From: Diorhabda sublineata
Lineage: Eukaryota; Arthropoda; Insecta; Coleoptera; Chrysomelidae
DNA: 64,000 nucleotides
Assembly: GCF_026230105.1 (NCBI RefSeq)
Contig: NC_079479.1
Span: forward strand, 12,535,734-12,599,733
Direction of reading: 5' to 3'
A program made the position numbers and the translations under genes. Below the pieces are notes generated by a model, which was given only the letters and a program-made list of their open reading frames with translations, made no database searches and was not told the DNA's origin. Shown one piece after another: positions 39,501-49,192 of this stretch (positions within the stretch are counted from its first letter, which is position 1; each line of letters opens with the position of its first letter).

Positions 39501-42500
39501 ATGTAAAATAAGTATATGTGAAACGATTCTTCGCGTCTCGCATGTAAAAAATGTTTTAATCATGTTTTCATTAATCATTTAGGGACCAGCTCGACATCAT
39601 CTAAATATACAGAGTGGTTGTTTTCAATTTTAATGCCTAGACTAGCGCATCTTGTAGACTTTCTAACCATCCACACTCTTTATTTATTATTTGAGGCGCG
39701 TCCGTAAAACCGACACGACAGACATTCGAGCGTACCGTCCACACTAAATCGGGCTTAAGGTCGCACACTTAAAGAAAGCAGCTTAATAGTTCAAACTGGA
39801 TTCCATTCGTGATCGGACTTTTAGGTTCGTGCATTTATTTTTCGAATTATATTACGTAGAAAGACTTTGGCTTTATATGGATACAAAGAAGTTTCGTTTC
39901 GACATAAATTAAATTCCTAGTAACACTAAATACAACAAATATTATTTTTTTTTTTCATTGATTTGTTATCATCGATTCAATCAACTTATCGTTTTCCAAT
40001 ATTTTCATTGCAATATTTAAAATTCATTTTTTTATTGTTGAAATATTTGCTATAACGAAACGAACGACATAATCACGTGTGTTTTTTCAGCATTTATCGT
40101 GTTTTTATGTATCACGCCGCGTCCACATGTTCACGATCGAATAACAAAACTCATATTAAGGCGACATCGCTTTTGTTTTCAACCTATTTATAAATACCCG
40201 TAAATATGTACCAGTCGTTTGTTGGGCAAACAATTTTTAATTATTACAACACACATACACATTCATAGTCAAGTAACATTGAAAAAAAAAATTTGCTGAT
40301 ATCAAAGGTCAAAAAAACGACACGTTGAAAGTTTGAACAAGTTTTGTATGCAGGACCGTCTTCGTCATACTGGAAAGTGAAACCACTTGTGAATCGTTTA
40401 CAAAATGAATTAAAAAAAATTATTATAACACATAGTTTTTTTATATTAAAATTAAACCCTTACAGATACAAATAACGTTTTTCGAAACAAAAAATTGATC
40501 ATTGTATTAATAAAAAATGATCTGAATAACCAGGTGGTTGGTACACGTGTGCAGAATGATTGCAAACATCACAATTGGAGAGAGAACGAATTAGAATAGA
40601 AAGAGACAGGACGAAAAAGACATGGATAGGAGAGTTAATTACAAATTTGAGAAGAGTGGAGTTGAGTTTTTGGAATATATGTGGTTTTCAAGGCCTGAAG
40701 TGCTGAAATATAATGTAATTTCATTTCCTCGGTCAACTTACAAGGAATAGGTAGATTGAGGCTTTGGAATCGGATCTTTTATTACCAATGAAGAAATAGC
40801 CACCCTATTCCTACCCTTCTCTTGATAATGGTTTTAAACTGGAAGCCGAAACGTTGAGAATTTTGAAAATTTCAACGTACATATATATACATATCGTTTA
40901 GATTTTGAAAAAATAAATTATATAAAGATTCCACATTCTAATCGACTTGTTTTAACTTTAATTTTTTTAATTTCAAAAAAGTTAGTAACAAAAATCAAAA
41001 AACTCTATATTTATCTCTATTGTCATTTTAAATGTTATTTTTTGAATCTAATAATAAAATGATGTAAATAATTCTCCATTTTTTCATATTTTCATACAAT
41101 ATATAGTTAATTGAAAGCTTGGGACGTCTATTAAAAATAGTACGCTTTGGTGTTTGATTGCCACAGTCCCACAACTTTTACGTCCGTTAATGATAATCAA
41201 ATCCTAATTGTGGGTATATTGAATGGAAAATCCCTTTCTTTCAAGATATTATACTATTATAATAAAAACTAATATAATTTTGAAAGTAAAGTTTTCTATT
41301 TTAAAACATTTTTAACCTTGTTCAAGAATATATTTTGGTTTTTGAGCTAAAGGTTATAAAACCAGGTATAAGTTTAAATATAAAATCGATAATACAATTC
41401 CAAAATATATTAAATTTAGGTAGTAGGTAGTTAGTTCTCTCCGATCCTTAACATTTTAAGGAGATAACTCCGAAACTCTAGCAGAAATAAAACAAAAAAA
41501 TTATCTGTACAATGTTAAATTAGAGACTATGAAAATATATGTTTTGTACTTTTCCATTTTTTTTTCTAATGGAGAAACGATGAAAAGGGGGAATACTTTG
41601 CCTTCAGCAATTCAATCATTCAACTAGTTTCAAATTTAATGCGATAAAAAATCAATAACGATAATTATTATTAATTAATTTCAGTCCAACAACCTTTCAC
41701 TAACATTAAAAAAATCATCATCATCTTTTTATGTGTTAATCAACTACCGACATAGTTAGTTAGTGGTAGTATCTGGATTTATCAACACTTTCCCTTAATC
41801 TGTTTAATATATCGAAAACTTGTTTTCATGAAAAATTTATCTATTGAATATAACAATTATCGAAATATGTTCAAAATATTTATATTGGATACGAGTTGAA
41901 TTTTGTTATGTTATCGGTTACCTAATGTTCAAGTATAAGTTTTTAATCAAAATATTAGATAAAGTAATTTATTATCAAAACGTACGTCATCAAATAAATG
42001 AGCTGTAAATCGTTTACTGATTAGGATTACTCAAAAATCCGTTTTTGGATCATTTGTAAAACAATAAGATAACGAGAAAATTTGAAATGAAAAAAAAAAC
42101 AACTCCTTTCGTGGGTATATGCCGCGACGAATAATGAATTAAATTTTTCTTAAAAACGACTCCGTAAACCATATTTTTTCCGTGTTTATAATTGTAGTTT
42201 AGTCCCAGACGTGACTTTTTAGCAAATTCGGATTTGGAAGTTTCGAAATGGATACAACTAAGAAAATATCGTCTTAAAGATTATACAGAAGGTGTATCAT
42301 AAGTAACGAAGAACCGCATCGAGTTTACGAAAATGCTAATTTCAAACATAATTTAGTTCGTAAGGCAATACTGAGAAATGTTAGATTGAAATTTGCAAGT
42401 TCAAGTTACTATAACTTTATAAGGTAAATCTTTTATTCATGTCATACGGTGATCTAACACATGTTGACCTTGATTAATATATTTAACAGTATCTGTATAA

Positions 42501-45500
42501 ATTTATTTTTTTTTTCACTGCTATACGTAAAAAATTAACAAATAATAATAATGGGTTAACGTTGTGCTTTTTATTTATATTAAATTATAATTATATAGAA
42601 TTTATTCAAGTACCTACAGGGGGTTTACAACTAATTCAGTTCGAAAAAGTCTTTGAAAACTTAAGAGCAAGAATTAAAAAAAAAACCAACTTGCCAGGGG
42701 GCTATTTTAAAGAGGTACAATTCGAAAATAGCGTTGAAACTAGTCATTTAAATATCAAAATTGAATGAATGAAAAACAAATTATCAAATGTATCAAATAA
42801 CTATGGATTAAAATACACTAATTCATTCATTTCACCGAAATTTTGAAACAATTTTTGGGAAAAATGCAAATTTTGTCTGTATTGCTTCTAAAATAGATGA
42901 TCAAATTAATAATTTTGCGAGGCCCCTACGTGGTAGGCGCTGCTTTATACGTGATTCAAGACACGTGGTCATTTCTAATAAAGAACTGAAATTCTCAGAA
43001 TTATTCAATATAAATGTTGTAGCCACGAAAATTTTAATTTTTACTCAAATGATTCGTCCAGAATACAGCTCCAGCTAATTTTCCAATTGTTTTTGAGACA
43101 CCCTCTATATTTTGATCTAATTATAAGATATCGTAGAGCTTCAACTCGATAGGGTTGCTTTGTTAATAATTAAGTATTATTTTGAATACGTCCCTGTTGT
43201 TTTTTTTTGTGAAATATTTTAGAAGAAAATAGAAAAATTATTTTTACATTACGAAGTAATTAACATGAAAGATCCTTCACTTTAACGGAATACAAAATAT
43301 TCAAAGAAATGTTTGCAATAAAATACAAAAGCACGTAGCGTGGTAAATGGGACGTTAAAACTTGTGTTGAGGTCAACAGGCTTCACATCGCTGCATATTT
43401 CAACTATGTAGAATTATTTTCACCAAATATCGAATAAAATCGCATTTAAATAATTTTTTTTAAAGTTGTTTCATTTTTATTAATAAATTAGTACATTTAT
43501 TTATGTTTCTAATCAAATACGACATATTAGAACAATTCGTTACGTTTTTTTTTGTGGGTTTTTCGTCTTTTATGGAAGCTGTTTCGTAAATCAGAGGTTC
43601 CCAAAATTTTTTAATTCTCAGATTACTTTCAATACAAAATAGTTTAGAAATTTTATATTTTCACGGTCCCCTCGTTTTTTGGATCTACAAAATCGAAAAA
43701 TCGTCCGATTTCAATGAATTTTTTTAAAATCTTCGTTTTCACGGCGGATTTACAAAAAAAATTATGGGAACAAAAAAGGTTTGAAAAGCAGACCAAATTT
43801 AAACATTTTTTCTGAATTTTTAGCACACCCCCCCTAATCTAAGCTAACCTAATCAATGTTTTTTAATTTTTTTGTCATAAATCCACCGTAAAAACGAAGA
43901 TTTTACAAAAAAAAATCATCGAAATCAGATGATTTTCTCGAGCCAAAAAAAACGAGGGGACCGCGAAAATATAAAATTACCAACAGTTTGGCTGTAAATT
44001 TGTGCTGCATTTTTAAAACTCGTATTTTAGAATAAATCAATGAAATAAATCAAATTTAATAGTATTTTTGAGTAAACAGCACGCAAATTTATTTTTTCAT
44101 TTGAAAAATTTGTTAGAATATTTTACAATTATTACGATATATTGCAAATTATTTGAAAAAAAAACACATTGACGACGTGCTGAATCAATAATAAAAATTT
44201 TACGTTTCCAACAAAACTTTCGTCGTTTTTTTCAAATTGTCTGTCTTGTAACTTGTCAGATAACCCACGTAGTTGAAAAATTTCGAGAATCAAAACACTT
44301 TTAATAATATAGTATGGGTGGGTAGATCATTAAAAAAACTTATAGTCTTCAAATAAATGCATACAGATAACGAGAATTGTTTTATTAAGGATAAGTTGAT
44401 GGGATCAACTAAACAAATAATTTCTATAAAACCCCAGACTTTAGTGTCAATAAAGCTTAGATCTAGATTTGAGACGGCTTAAAGTTATGTTACGAGGATG
44501 GTTCTAAAAGTACCTGGTCCAACAAAGAAAACACAAAAAATTTTATATGAGAATCGACAAGTTTCTATGTGACGACATCGCTTTTCCTTTATTGAAAAAA
44601 TTTCGACCATCGAGGGGGCTAAATCTGGCGAATAGGGTACTTCTTAGTCATTTACGGCCGTTTTTGCTTGATTTGTACGCTGAATAAGTTCGCATAATAC
44701 TTGCCGTTGATAGTTTTTCTTTTTTCAAGATAGTCAATGGAAAAAATCTCACAAAACCTGCAGTTGGAACGGTTTTCGTCTTCTTTAGAGCCCATTCTCC
44801 CTATTCAGTGCATCCCGACGCGAAAATTCGACTTAACTTTTGTGAAACACTCGATGGAACATCTATCTTCAGGACGATGTTTTTGTTCCATTGTAAGCAA
44901 ACGCCAAATTTCCAGTTTATACGCGATGTACTGCACTTTTTGAAATGTCTACTAGGCCTAGTAGCTCGCGCACTTTCAGTCGACGATCACCAAGTTCCGC
45001 TTCATGGTTTTTGTTTAACATTTCTGGTTTCATCACCTCATTTAATCGACTATTGCGCTGCTGGTCTCCGCAGATCGTACAGTCTCCTTTGAACCTTTTC
45101 ACCCTTAATAACGAAAGGGCAGTTTCATCCAGAAAAGAATCTAGTTCAGCTTTTATTTTCCATGTTAACTAATTCACTGGAAACGTTCACCTTTGATAGC
45201 AGCCCAACAAATACTAAACAACGTGGTATCTTCAAACTACGGTGGTATTTTCAAGCAACTACCGCCATCTCTAGGTCATGCCAGGTACTTCTGGGACTTT
45301 TTTCGTTACGTCGTACGTCGTCTGTCAAAATTTTGACGTTAGAAAATAGTAAAAAGTTACTGAGAGACAAATATTGTGAATACGGTGGGTCACTCAGGAA
45401 TATAATTAAATATCCAGATTAAACCGCTTCAATAAAGCCTCTTAAATCATTCAGTAGCATTTGTTTAGTTTTTTTCGATGATATTATCGCAGGTTTTTAT

Positions 45501-46004
45501 TATGTCGAACGTGAGTCAAATTGATATAACCAAGTTTGAATTTTGCCGCCGAAAATTCGACGATCATAAACTAATTTTTAGGTCGATATTCAATTTTCTA
45601 TATTTTCGGAAAAATTTCCAAATATGCGATTGTTAAGGCTTCCACAATGGCGGATTTTTCAGTAAAAAACTCTCGATATGTTATAAAAGTGCTGACTTTT
45701 CATACAACCCTCGTAAAACGATTTTGAGTATTGTTAATTGATTTAAAAATTTCTGAAAGTAATGAAATATGTTGATTTATCGGAAAAAAAACAAACAAAA
45801 ATATTTATTTTGTTGTTATAAATACATTTTCCATCCCACTCATTTCTATTATTGTCATCGCGATATTTATGGAAAATTTTGTGCGTTGATTAATGAAATT
45901 AATAAAAAAAAAATTCTTACGTTGATAAGAGCAGCGCCACAAACTACCATCCATCCCCATCCCCCGTCAGGAGGCGTTTTAGAAGCACTTTGTGATTTAT
46001 CCAT
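27503..46004 (-). CDS. Monocarboxylate transporter-like protein (SLC16/MCT), 545 aa, 7 exons
   Basis: Exons on the minus strand: 46004-45921, 36495-36222, 29141-28915, 28858-28498, 28445-28107, 28038-27847, 27663-27503 (1638 nt, in frame, stop TAA). This is a major-facilitator membrane transporter of the SLC16 family, whose members move monocarboxylates or related solutes; the substrate cannot be read from sequence. The first MCT signature PDGGWGWMVV is at residues 12-21 in exon 1. The second, after TM4, is YFTTKKSTAVGISMAG (about residues 137-152). A long hydrophilic Ser/Lys/Asn-rich loop (about 196-310, exon 4) separates the two six-helix halves, as is normal. Exon 7 ends with the last helix and a short charged tail. 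The first exon was found by its signature; it is too short to stand out alone. Intron 1 is 9.4 kb and full of transposon remains. Intron 2 is 7.1 kb and hosts two other genes. Confidence 0.93.
29407..34472 (+). CDS. OB-fold/zinc-ribbon protein resembling telomere maintenance component CTC1
   Basis: Exons: 29407-29418 (MDCE), 29474-30328, 31938-32110, about 32860 or 32891 to 33198, 33250-33481, 33580-33795, 33859-34030, 34308-34472 (stop TGA). About 710-720 aa. CTC1 is the large CST subunit that binds telomeric single-stranded DNA and recruits polymerase alpha-primase. The suggestion rests on the C-terminal half: an OB-like segment (NVTVYLNDW then LPLG-type LMPLGLIPQMRVKLKHV), followed by a zinc-ribbon pattern CKEC-x9-CSYC. 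It is shorter than vertebrate CTC1. RPA1-like, POT1 or MEIOB-type OB proteins are alternatives. Joins agree in phase except exon 3 to exon 4: exon 3 ends with two bases of a codon, whereas the best-looking acceptor (32859) needs one. The acceptor before 32891 restores phase. The gene is nested in intron 2 of the transporter, opposite strand. Confidence 0.6.
30361..30660 (-). CDS. Small unknown protein, about 95-99 aa, nested gene
   Basis: Single-exon frame starting MKGNMSNLQQNNRKRPMADE; the second ATG (MSNLQQ) is an equally good start. The product is hydrophilic. A central SALKCVAILPGIGRDDSSDD leads into an acidic Ser/Asp run of casein-kinase type, then a short Gly/Lys segment. The N-terminal RKRP could be a nuclear signal. 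I do not recognise the family. The frame ends about 30 bp from the donor at 30329, inside the intron between exons 2 and 3 of the CTC1-like gene and on the opposite strand. Composition is unlike the surrounding AT-rich intron (GC-richer, balanced residues), which supports it being real. Confidence 0.6.
   Translation of the reverse strand: MKGNMSNLQQNNRKRPMADESGGKGESNGNVQYLVKVPKSALKCVAILPGIGRDDSSDDSSDSDVETIISNGKVDLLGGKIIKNVEVQEKQQYSNESGN
31300..31322. repeat. Interstitial TTAGG-like run
   Basis: Three consecutive TTAGG units (GTTAGGTTAGGTTAGGTT) in the intron of the CTC1-like gene. A two-unit run lies at about 13844. TTAGG is the usual insect telomere repeat, but such short runs are common by chance or as old insertions. 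Confidence 0.6.
32440..32870 (-). mobile_element. Non-LTR retrotransposon relic, antisense to the CTC1-like gene
   Basis: Read on minus, the segment gives NLKSKVEKSKVVYIGEK, then after a stop and frameshift EEEIIKYLGVTIHVKETD. This is the pattern of the reverse-transcriptase C-terminal thumb region (K-x-K-x-M/V then YLG) of non-LTR elements. It is broken by stops. Its end abuts or overlaps the presumed exon 4 acceptor at 32859, so the pyrimidine tract used there is the complement of element sequence. Confidence 0.5.
34031..34307 (+). repeat. Triplicated intron in the CTC1-like gene
   Basis: The intron consists of three tandem units (about 87, 96 and 93 bp). Each has GAGTTTAAA(A/T/C)CG near its start, TTTTCAAAAGTAGTTCAAAC in the middle, and a pyrimidine tract plus AG at its end. 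Unit 2 retains both a donor (GTGAGT at 34118) and, just before it, the acceptor CTTCTAG of unit 1. Unit 3 has lost the donor GT (ATTGAGTTT). Confidence 0.85.
34690..36130 (-). repeat. Degenerate array of segments carrying a mariner-like PPYSPDL motif
   Basis: Seven related blocks start at about 34700, 34975, 35150, 35381, 35595, 35860 and 36085. Each begins on + with a phrase like AAAAAGTCACTGGGAACCAG followed by ATCTGGAGAATA. Read on minus this is YSPDLVPSDFF, the mariner transposase motif; the clearest block, at 36085-36125, gives DPPYSPDLVP. Spacing is 175-290 bp and blocks are strongly diverged. A second shared phrase, GCACCTAGACATGATGG, occurs at about 35054 and 35231. All lie in transporter intron 2. 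Confidence 0.55.
36600..37510. other. Locally GC-richer segment of unknown origin in transporter intron 1
   Basis: This stretch has visibly higher GC and fewer homopolymers than its surroundings. It carries several overlapping open frames of 80-100 codons on both strands (for example 36671-36970 and 37059-37307, +). None shows splice sites, a domain or a match I recognise. An old transposon is likely; a missed exon is possible. Confidence 0.35.
38218..39160 (+). mobile_element. Mariner element, inactivated
   Basis: About 943 bp with terminal inverted repeats: CATCACTCAATAAGTCG at the left and its near-exact complement (CGACTTATTAAGTGATG) at the right. The internal + strand encodes a broken mariner transposase with recognisable stretches: DDDGERSGRQNEVVTPKNI near the front, then HHFTQESKRSSSEWTAADKP and VMASVFWDAHARLSPI, the latter containing the second catalytic Asp. 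At least eight in-frame stops or shifts disrupt it. It is inserted in intron 1 of the transporter gene. Confidence 0.85.
39161..43648. other. Transporter intron 1, middle part
   Basis: No coding exon is recognised. It contains a CG-richer stretch (39.7-40.2 kb), a possible orphan promoter, and an interspersed-repeat-like tail near 40835-40910 (CTGGAAGCCGAAACGTTG, then AATTTTGAAAATTTCAACGT). The open frame at 42562-42768 has no splice or domain support. Confidence 0.45.
40180..40260 (+). promoter_or_regulatory. Possible orphan TATA/initiator core promoter
   Basis: TATTTATAAATA at about 40184-40195 is followed about 28 bp later by CCAGTCGTTTG, close to the insect initiator TCAGTY. The upstream 39.7-40.2 kb is richer in CG dinucleotides than its surroundings. 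No coding exon follows on + within the intron, so it may drive a non-coding RNA or be chance. Confidence 0.25.
43649..43978. mobile_element. Foldback (long inverted repeat) element, MITE-like
   Basis: Two arms of about 114 bp, 43649-43762 and 43865-43978, are reverse complements of each other at roughly 80-85%. The outer left end AATTTTATATTTTCACGGTC pairs with the right-end GACCGCGAAAATATAAAATT. The loop is about 102 bp and contains CCTAATCTAAGCTAACCTAA. No coding capacity. It lies in transporter intron 1. Confidence 0.85.
44490..45180 (-). mobile_element. Mariner transposase relic, internally deleted
   Basis: The minus strand at 45102-44917 is open and ends RRLKVRELLGLVDISKSAVHRV, the second helix-turn-helix of mariner transposase. 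About 280 bp further on, near 44640, a degraded PYSPDLAP-like motif appears. The spacing is too short for a full catalytic domain, indicating internal deletion. Another similar motif on minus lies near 45345-45400. Confidence 0.65.
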
Positions 46005-46439
46005 TTTCCAAAAAAAAATGTCACTCAAAATTATATCCCGCAAAGTATCACCTCCCGGATAATACTGATTTTATTAGAGAAATCGAAAAGTATATGTACC
46101 ATCATCACACATGACATCTCTTATCACTTCAATTCCGTGGATAAATTCTCACTATCGGATGATAATCTCTGATTGTCATAGGAACGTCGTCGATTACGAA
46201 AACGGTTTTCTCAACACCAATAATAAAAATACAATAAATGTGTGGTAGTTAATTAGCGGTTTTCATTTAGTGTAGCCGATACGGCGACAGTTCGACTAGC
46301 GCTCGTTTTAAAAATAACCGAATTGAATTTATTTACAATTTCGTACCGACGACCCGAACACGTAAATCCCATCGTTTAATCTAAGCGGAAATATCAGCGA
46401 TAATCGTTATTTGGTATGTGTGAGTGTTTTATAGAGAAA
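46005..46439 (-). promoter_or_regulatory. Presumed 5' region of the transporter gene
   Basis: Sequence between the transporter start codon and the 172-bp satellite. It must hold at least part of the 5' untranslated region and probably the promoter, unless a non-coding exon lies further out. GC rises around 46270-46400 (GCCGATACGGCGACAG and following). No TATA/initiator pair is clear on the minus strand. Confidence 0.35.
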
Positions 46440-49192
46440 GGTATTCAGTAACATCCAGTTTATATGGACTAAATTCCGATTGGAGTAAACTGTTCGAAAA
46501 TTCCCGCGTTTAAATTAAAAATCTTCAAAAGGAGAACGAATTCATTCAGTCCGATGTAGACCAGGGTCGAAGCCTTCGAAAAATTGTGAAAAAATAATAA
46601 TAATGGGGTAAAACATTCATTAACATCCAGTTTATATGGACTAAATTCCGATTGGAGTAAATTGTTCGAAAATTCCCGCGTTTAAATGAAAAATCTTCAA
46701 AAGGAGAACGAATTCATTCAGTCCGATGTAGACCAGGGTCGAAGCCTTCGAAAAATTGTGAAAAAATAATAATAATGGGGTAAAACATTCATTAACATCC
46801 AGTTTATATGGACTAAATTCCGATTGGAGTAAATTGTTCGAAAATTCCCGCGTTTAAATGAAAAATCTTCAAAAGGAGAACGTATTCATTCAGTCCGATG
46901 TAGACCAGGGTCGAAGCCTTCGAAAAATTGTGAAAAAATAATAATAATGGGGTAAAACATTCATTAACATCCAGTTTATATGGACTAAATTCCGATTGGA
47001 GTAAATTGTTCGAAAATTCCCGCGTTTAAATGAAAAATCTTCAAAAGGAGAACGAATTCATTCAGTTCGATATATACCAGGGTCGAGGCCTTCGAAAAAT
47101 TGTGAAAAAATAATAATAATGGGGTAAAACATTCATTAACATCCAGTTTATATGGACTAAATTCCGATTGGAGTAAATTGTTCGAAAATTCCCGCGTTTA
47201 AATGAAAAATCTTCAAAAGGAGAACGAATTCATTCAGTCCGATGTAGACCAGGGTCGAAGCCTTCGAAAAATTGTGAAAAAATAATAATAATGGAGTAAA
47301 ACATTCATTAACATCCAGTTTATATGGACTAAATTCCGATTGGAGTAAATTGTTCGAAAATTCCCGCGTTTAAATGAAAAATCTTCAAAAGGAGAACGAA
47401 TTCATTCAGTCCGATGTAGACCAGGGTCGAAGCCTTCGAAAAATTGTGAAAAAATAATAATAATGGAGTAAAACATTCATTAACATCCAGTTTATATGGA
47501 CTAAATTCCGATTGGAGTAAACTGTTCGAAAATTCCCGCGTTTAAATTAAAAATCTTCAAAAGGAGAACGAATTCATTCAGTCCGATGTAGACCAGGGTC
47601 GAAGCCTTCGAAAAATTGTGAAAAAATAATAATAATGGGGTAAAACATTCATTAACATCCAGTTTATATGGACTAAATTCCGATTGGAGTAAATTGTTCG
47701 AAAATTCCCGCGTTTAAATGAAAAATCTTCAAAAGGAGAACGAATTCATTCAGTCCGATGTAGACCAGGGTCGAAGCCTTCGAAAAATTGTGAAAAAATA
47801 ATAATAATGGAGTAAAACATTCATTAACATCCAGTTTATATGGACTAAATTCCGATTGGAGTAAATTGTTCGAAAATTCCCGCGTTTAAATGAAAAATCT
47901 TCAAAAAGAGAATGAATTCATTCAGTCCGATGTAGACCAGGGTCGAAGCCTTCGAAAAATTGTGAAAAAATAATAATAATGGAGTAAAACATTCATTAAC
48001 ATCCAGTTTATATGGACTAAATTCCGATTGGAGTAAACTGTTCGAAAATTCCCGCGTTTAAATTAAAAATCTTCAAAAGGAGAACGAATTCATTCAGTCC
48101 GATGTAGACCAGGGTCGAAGCCTTCGAAAAATTGTGAAAAAATAATAATAATGGGGTAAAACATTCATTAACATCCAGTTTATATGGACTAAATTCCGAT
48201 TGGAGTAAATTGTTCGAAAATTCGCGCGTTTAAATTAAAAATCTTCAAAAGGAGAACGAATTCATTCAGTCCGATGTAGACCAGGGTCGAAGCCTTCGAA
48301 AAATTGTGAAAAAATAATAATAATGGGGTAAAACATTCATTAACATCCAGTTTATATGGACTAAATTCCGATTGGAGTAAATTGTTCGAAAATTCCCGCG
48401 TTTAAATGAAAAATCTTCAAAAGGAGAACGAATTCATTCAGTCCGATGTAGACCAGGGTCGAAGCCTTCGAAAAATTGTGAAAAAATAATAATAATGGAG
48501 TAAAACATTCATTAACATTCAGTTTATATGGACTAAATTCCGATTGGAGTAAACTGTTCGAAAATTCCCGCGTTTAAATTAAAAATCTTCAAAAGGAGAA
48601 CGAATTCATTCAGTCCGATGTAGACCAGGGTCGAAGCCTTCGAAAAATTGTGAAAAAATAATAATAATGGGGTAAAACATTCATTAACATTCAGTTTATA
48701 TGGACTAAATTCCGATTGGAGTAAACTGTTCGAAAATTCCCGCGTTTAAATTAAAAATCTTCAAAAGGAGAACGAATTCATTCAGTCCGATGTAGACCAG
48801 GGTCGAAGCCTTCGAAAAATTGTGAAAAAATAATAATAATGGGGTAAAACATTCATTAACATCCAGTTTATATGGACTAAATTCCGATTGGAGTAAATTG
48901 TTCGAAAATTCCCGCGTTTAAATGAAAAATCTTCAAAAGGAGAACGAATTCATTCAGTTCGATATATACCAGGGTCGAAGCCTTCGAAAAATTGTGAAAA
49001 AATAATAATAATGGGGTAAAACATTCATTAACATCCAGTTTATATGGACTAAATTCCGATTGGAGTAAACTGTTCGAAAATTCCCGCGTTTAAATTAAAA
49101 ATCTTCAAAAGGAGAACGAATTCATTCAGTCCAATGTAGACCAGGGTCGAAACCTTCGAAAAATTGTGAAAAAATAATAATAATGGGGTAAA
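46440..49192. repeat. 172-bp satellite array, 16 copies
   Basis: TAAAACATTCATTAACATCC recurs at 46609, 46781 and 46953, exactly 172 bp apart, and continues to about 49190. Units are about 97-99% identical. Variants are shared between non-adjacent units (AAATTAAAAATC versus AAATGAAAAATC; TCAGTCCGATGTAGACC versus TCAGTTCGATATATACC), a sign of unequal exchange in blocks. Every unit has AAAATTCCCGCGTTTAAAT (one reads TTCGCGCG) and a near-palindrome CGAAGCCTTCGAA. Open frames are chance. Confidence 0.97.
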
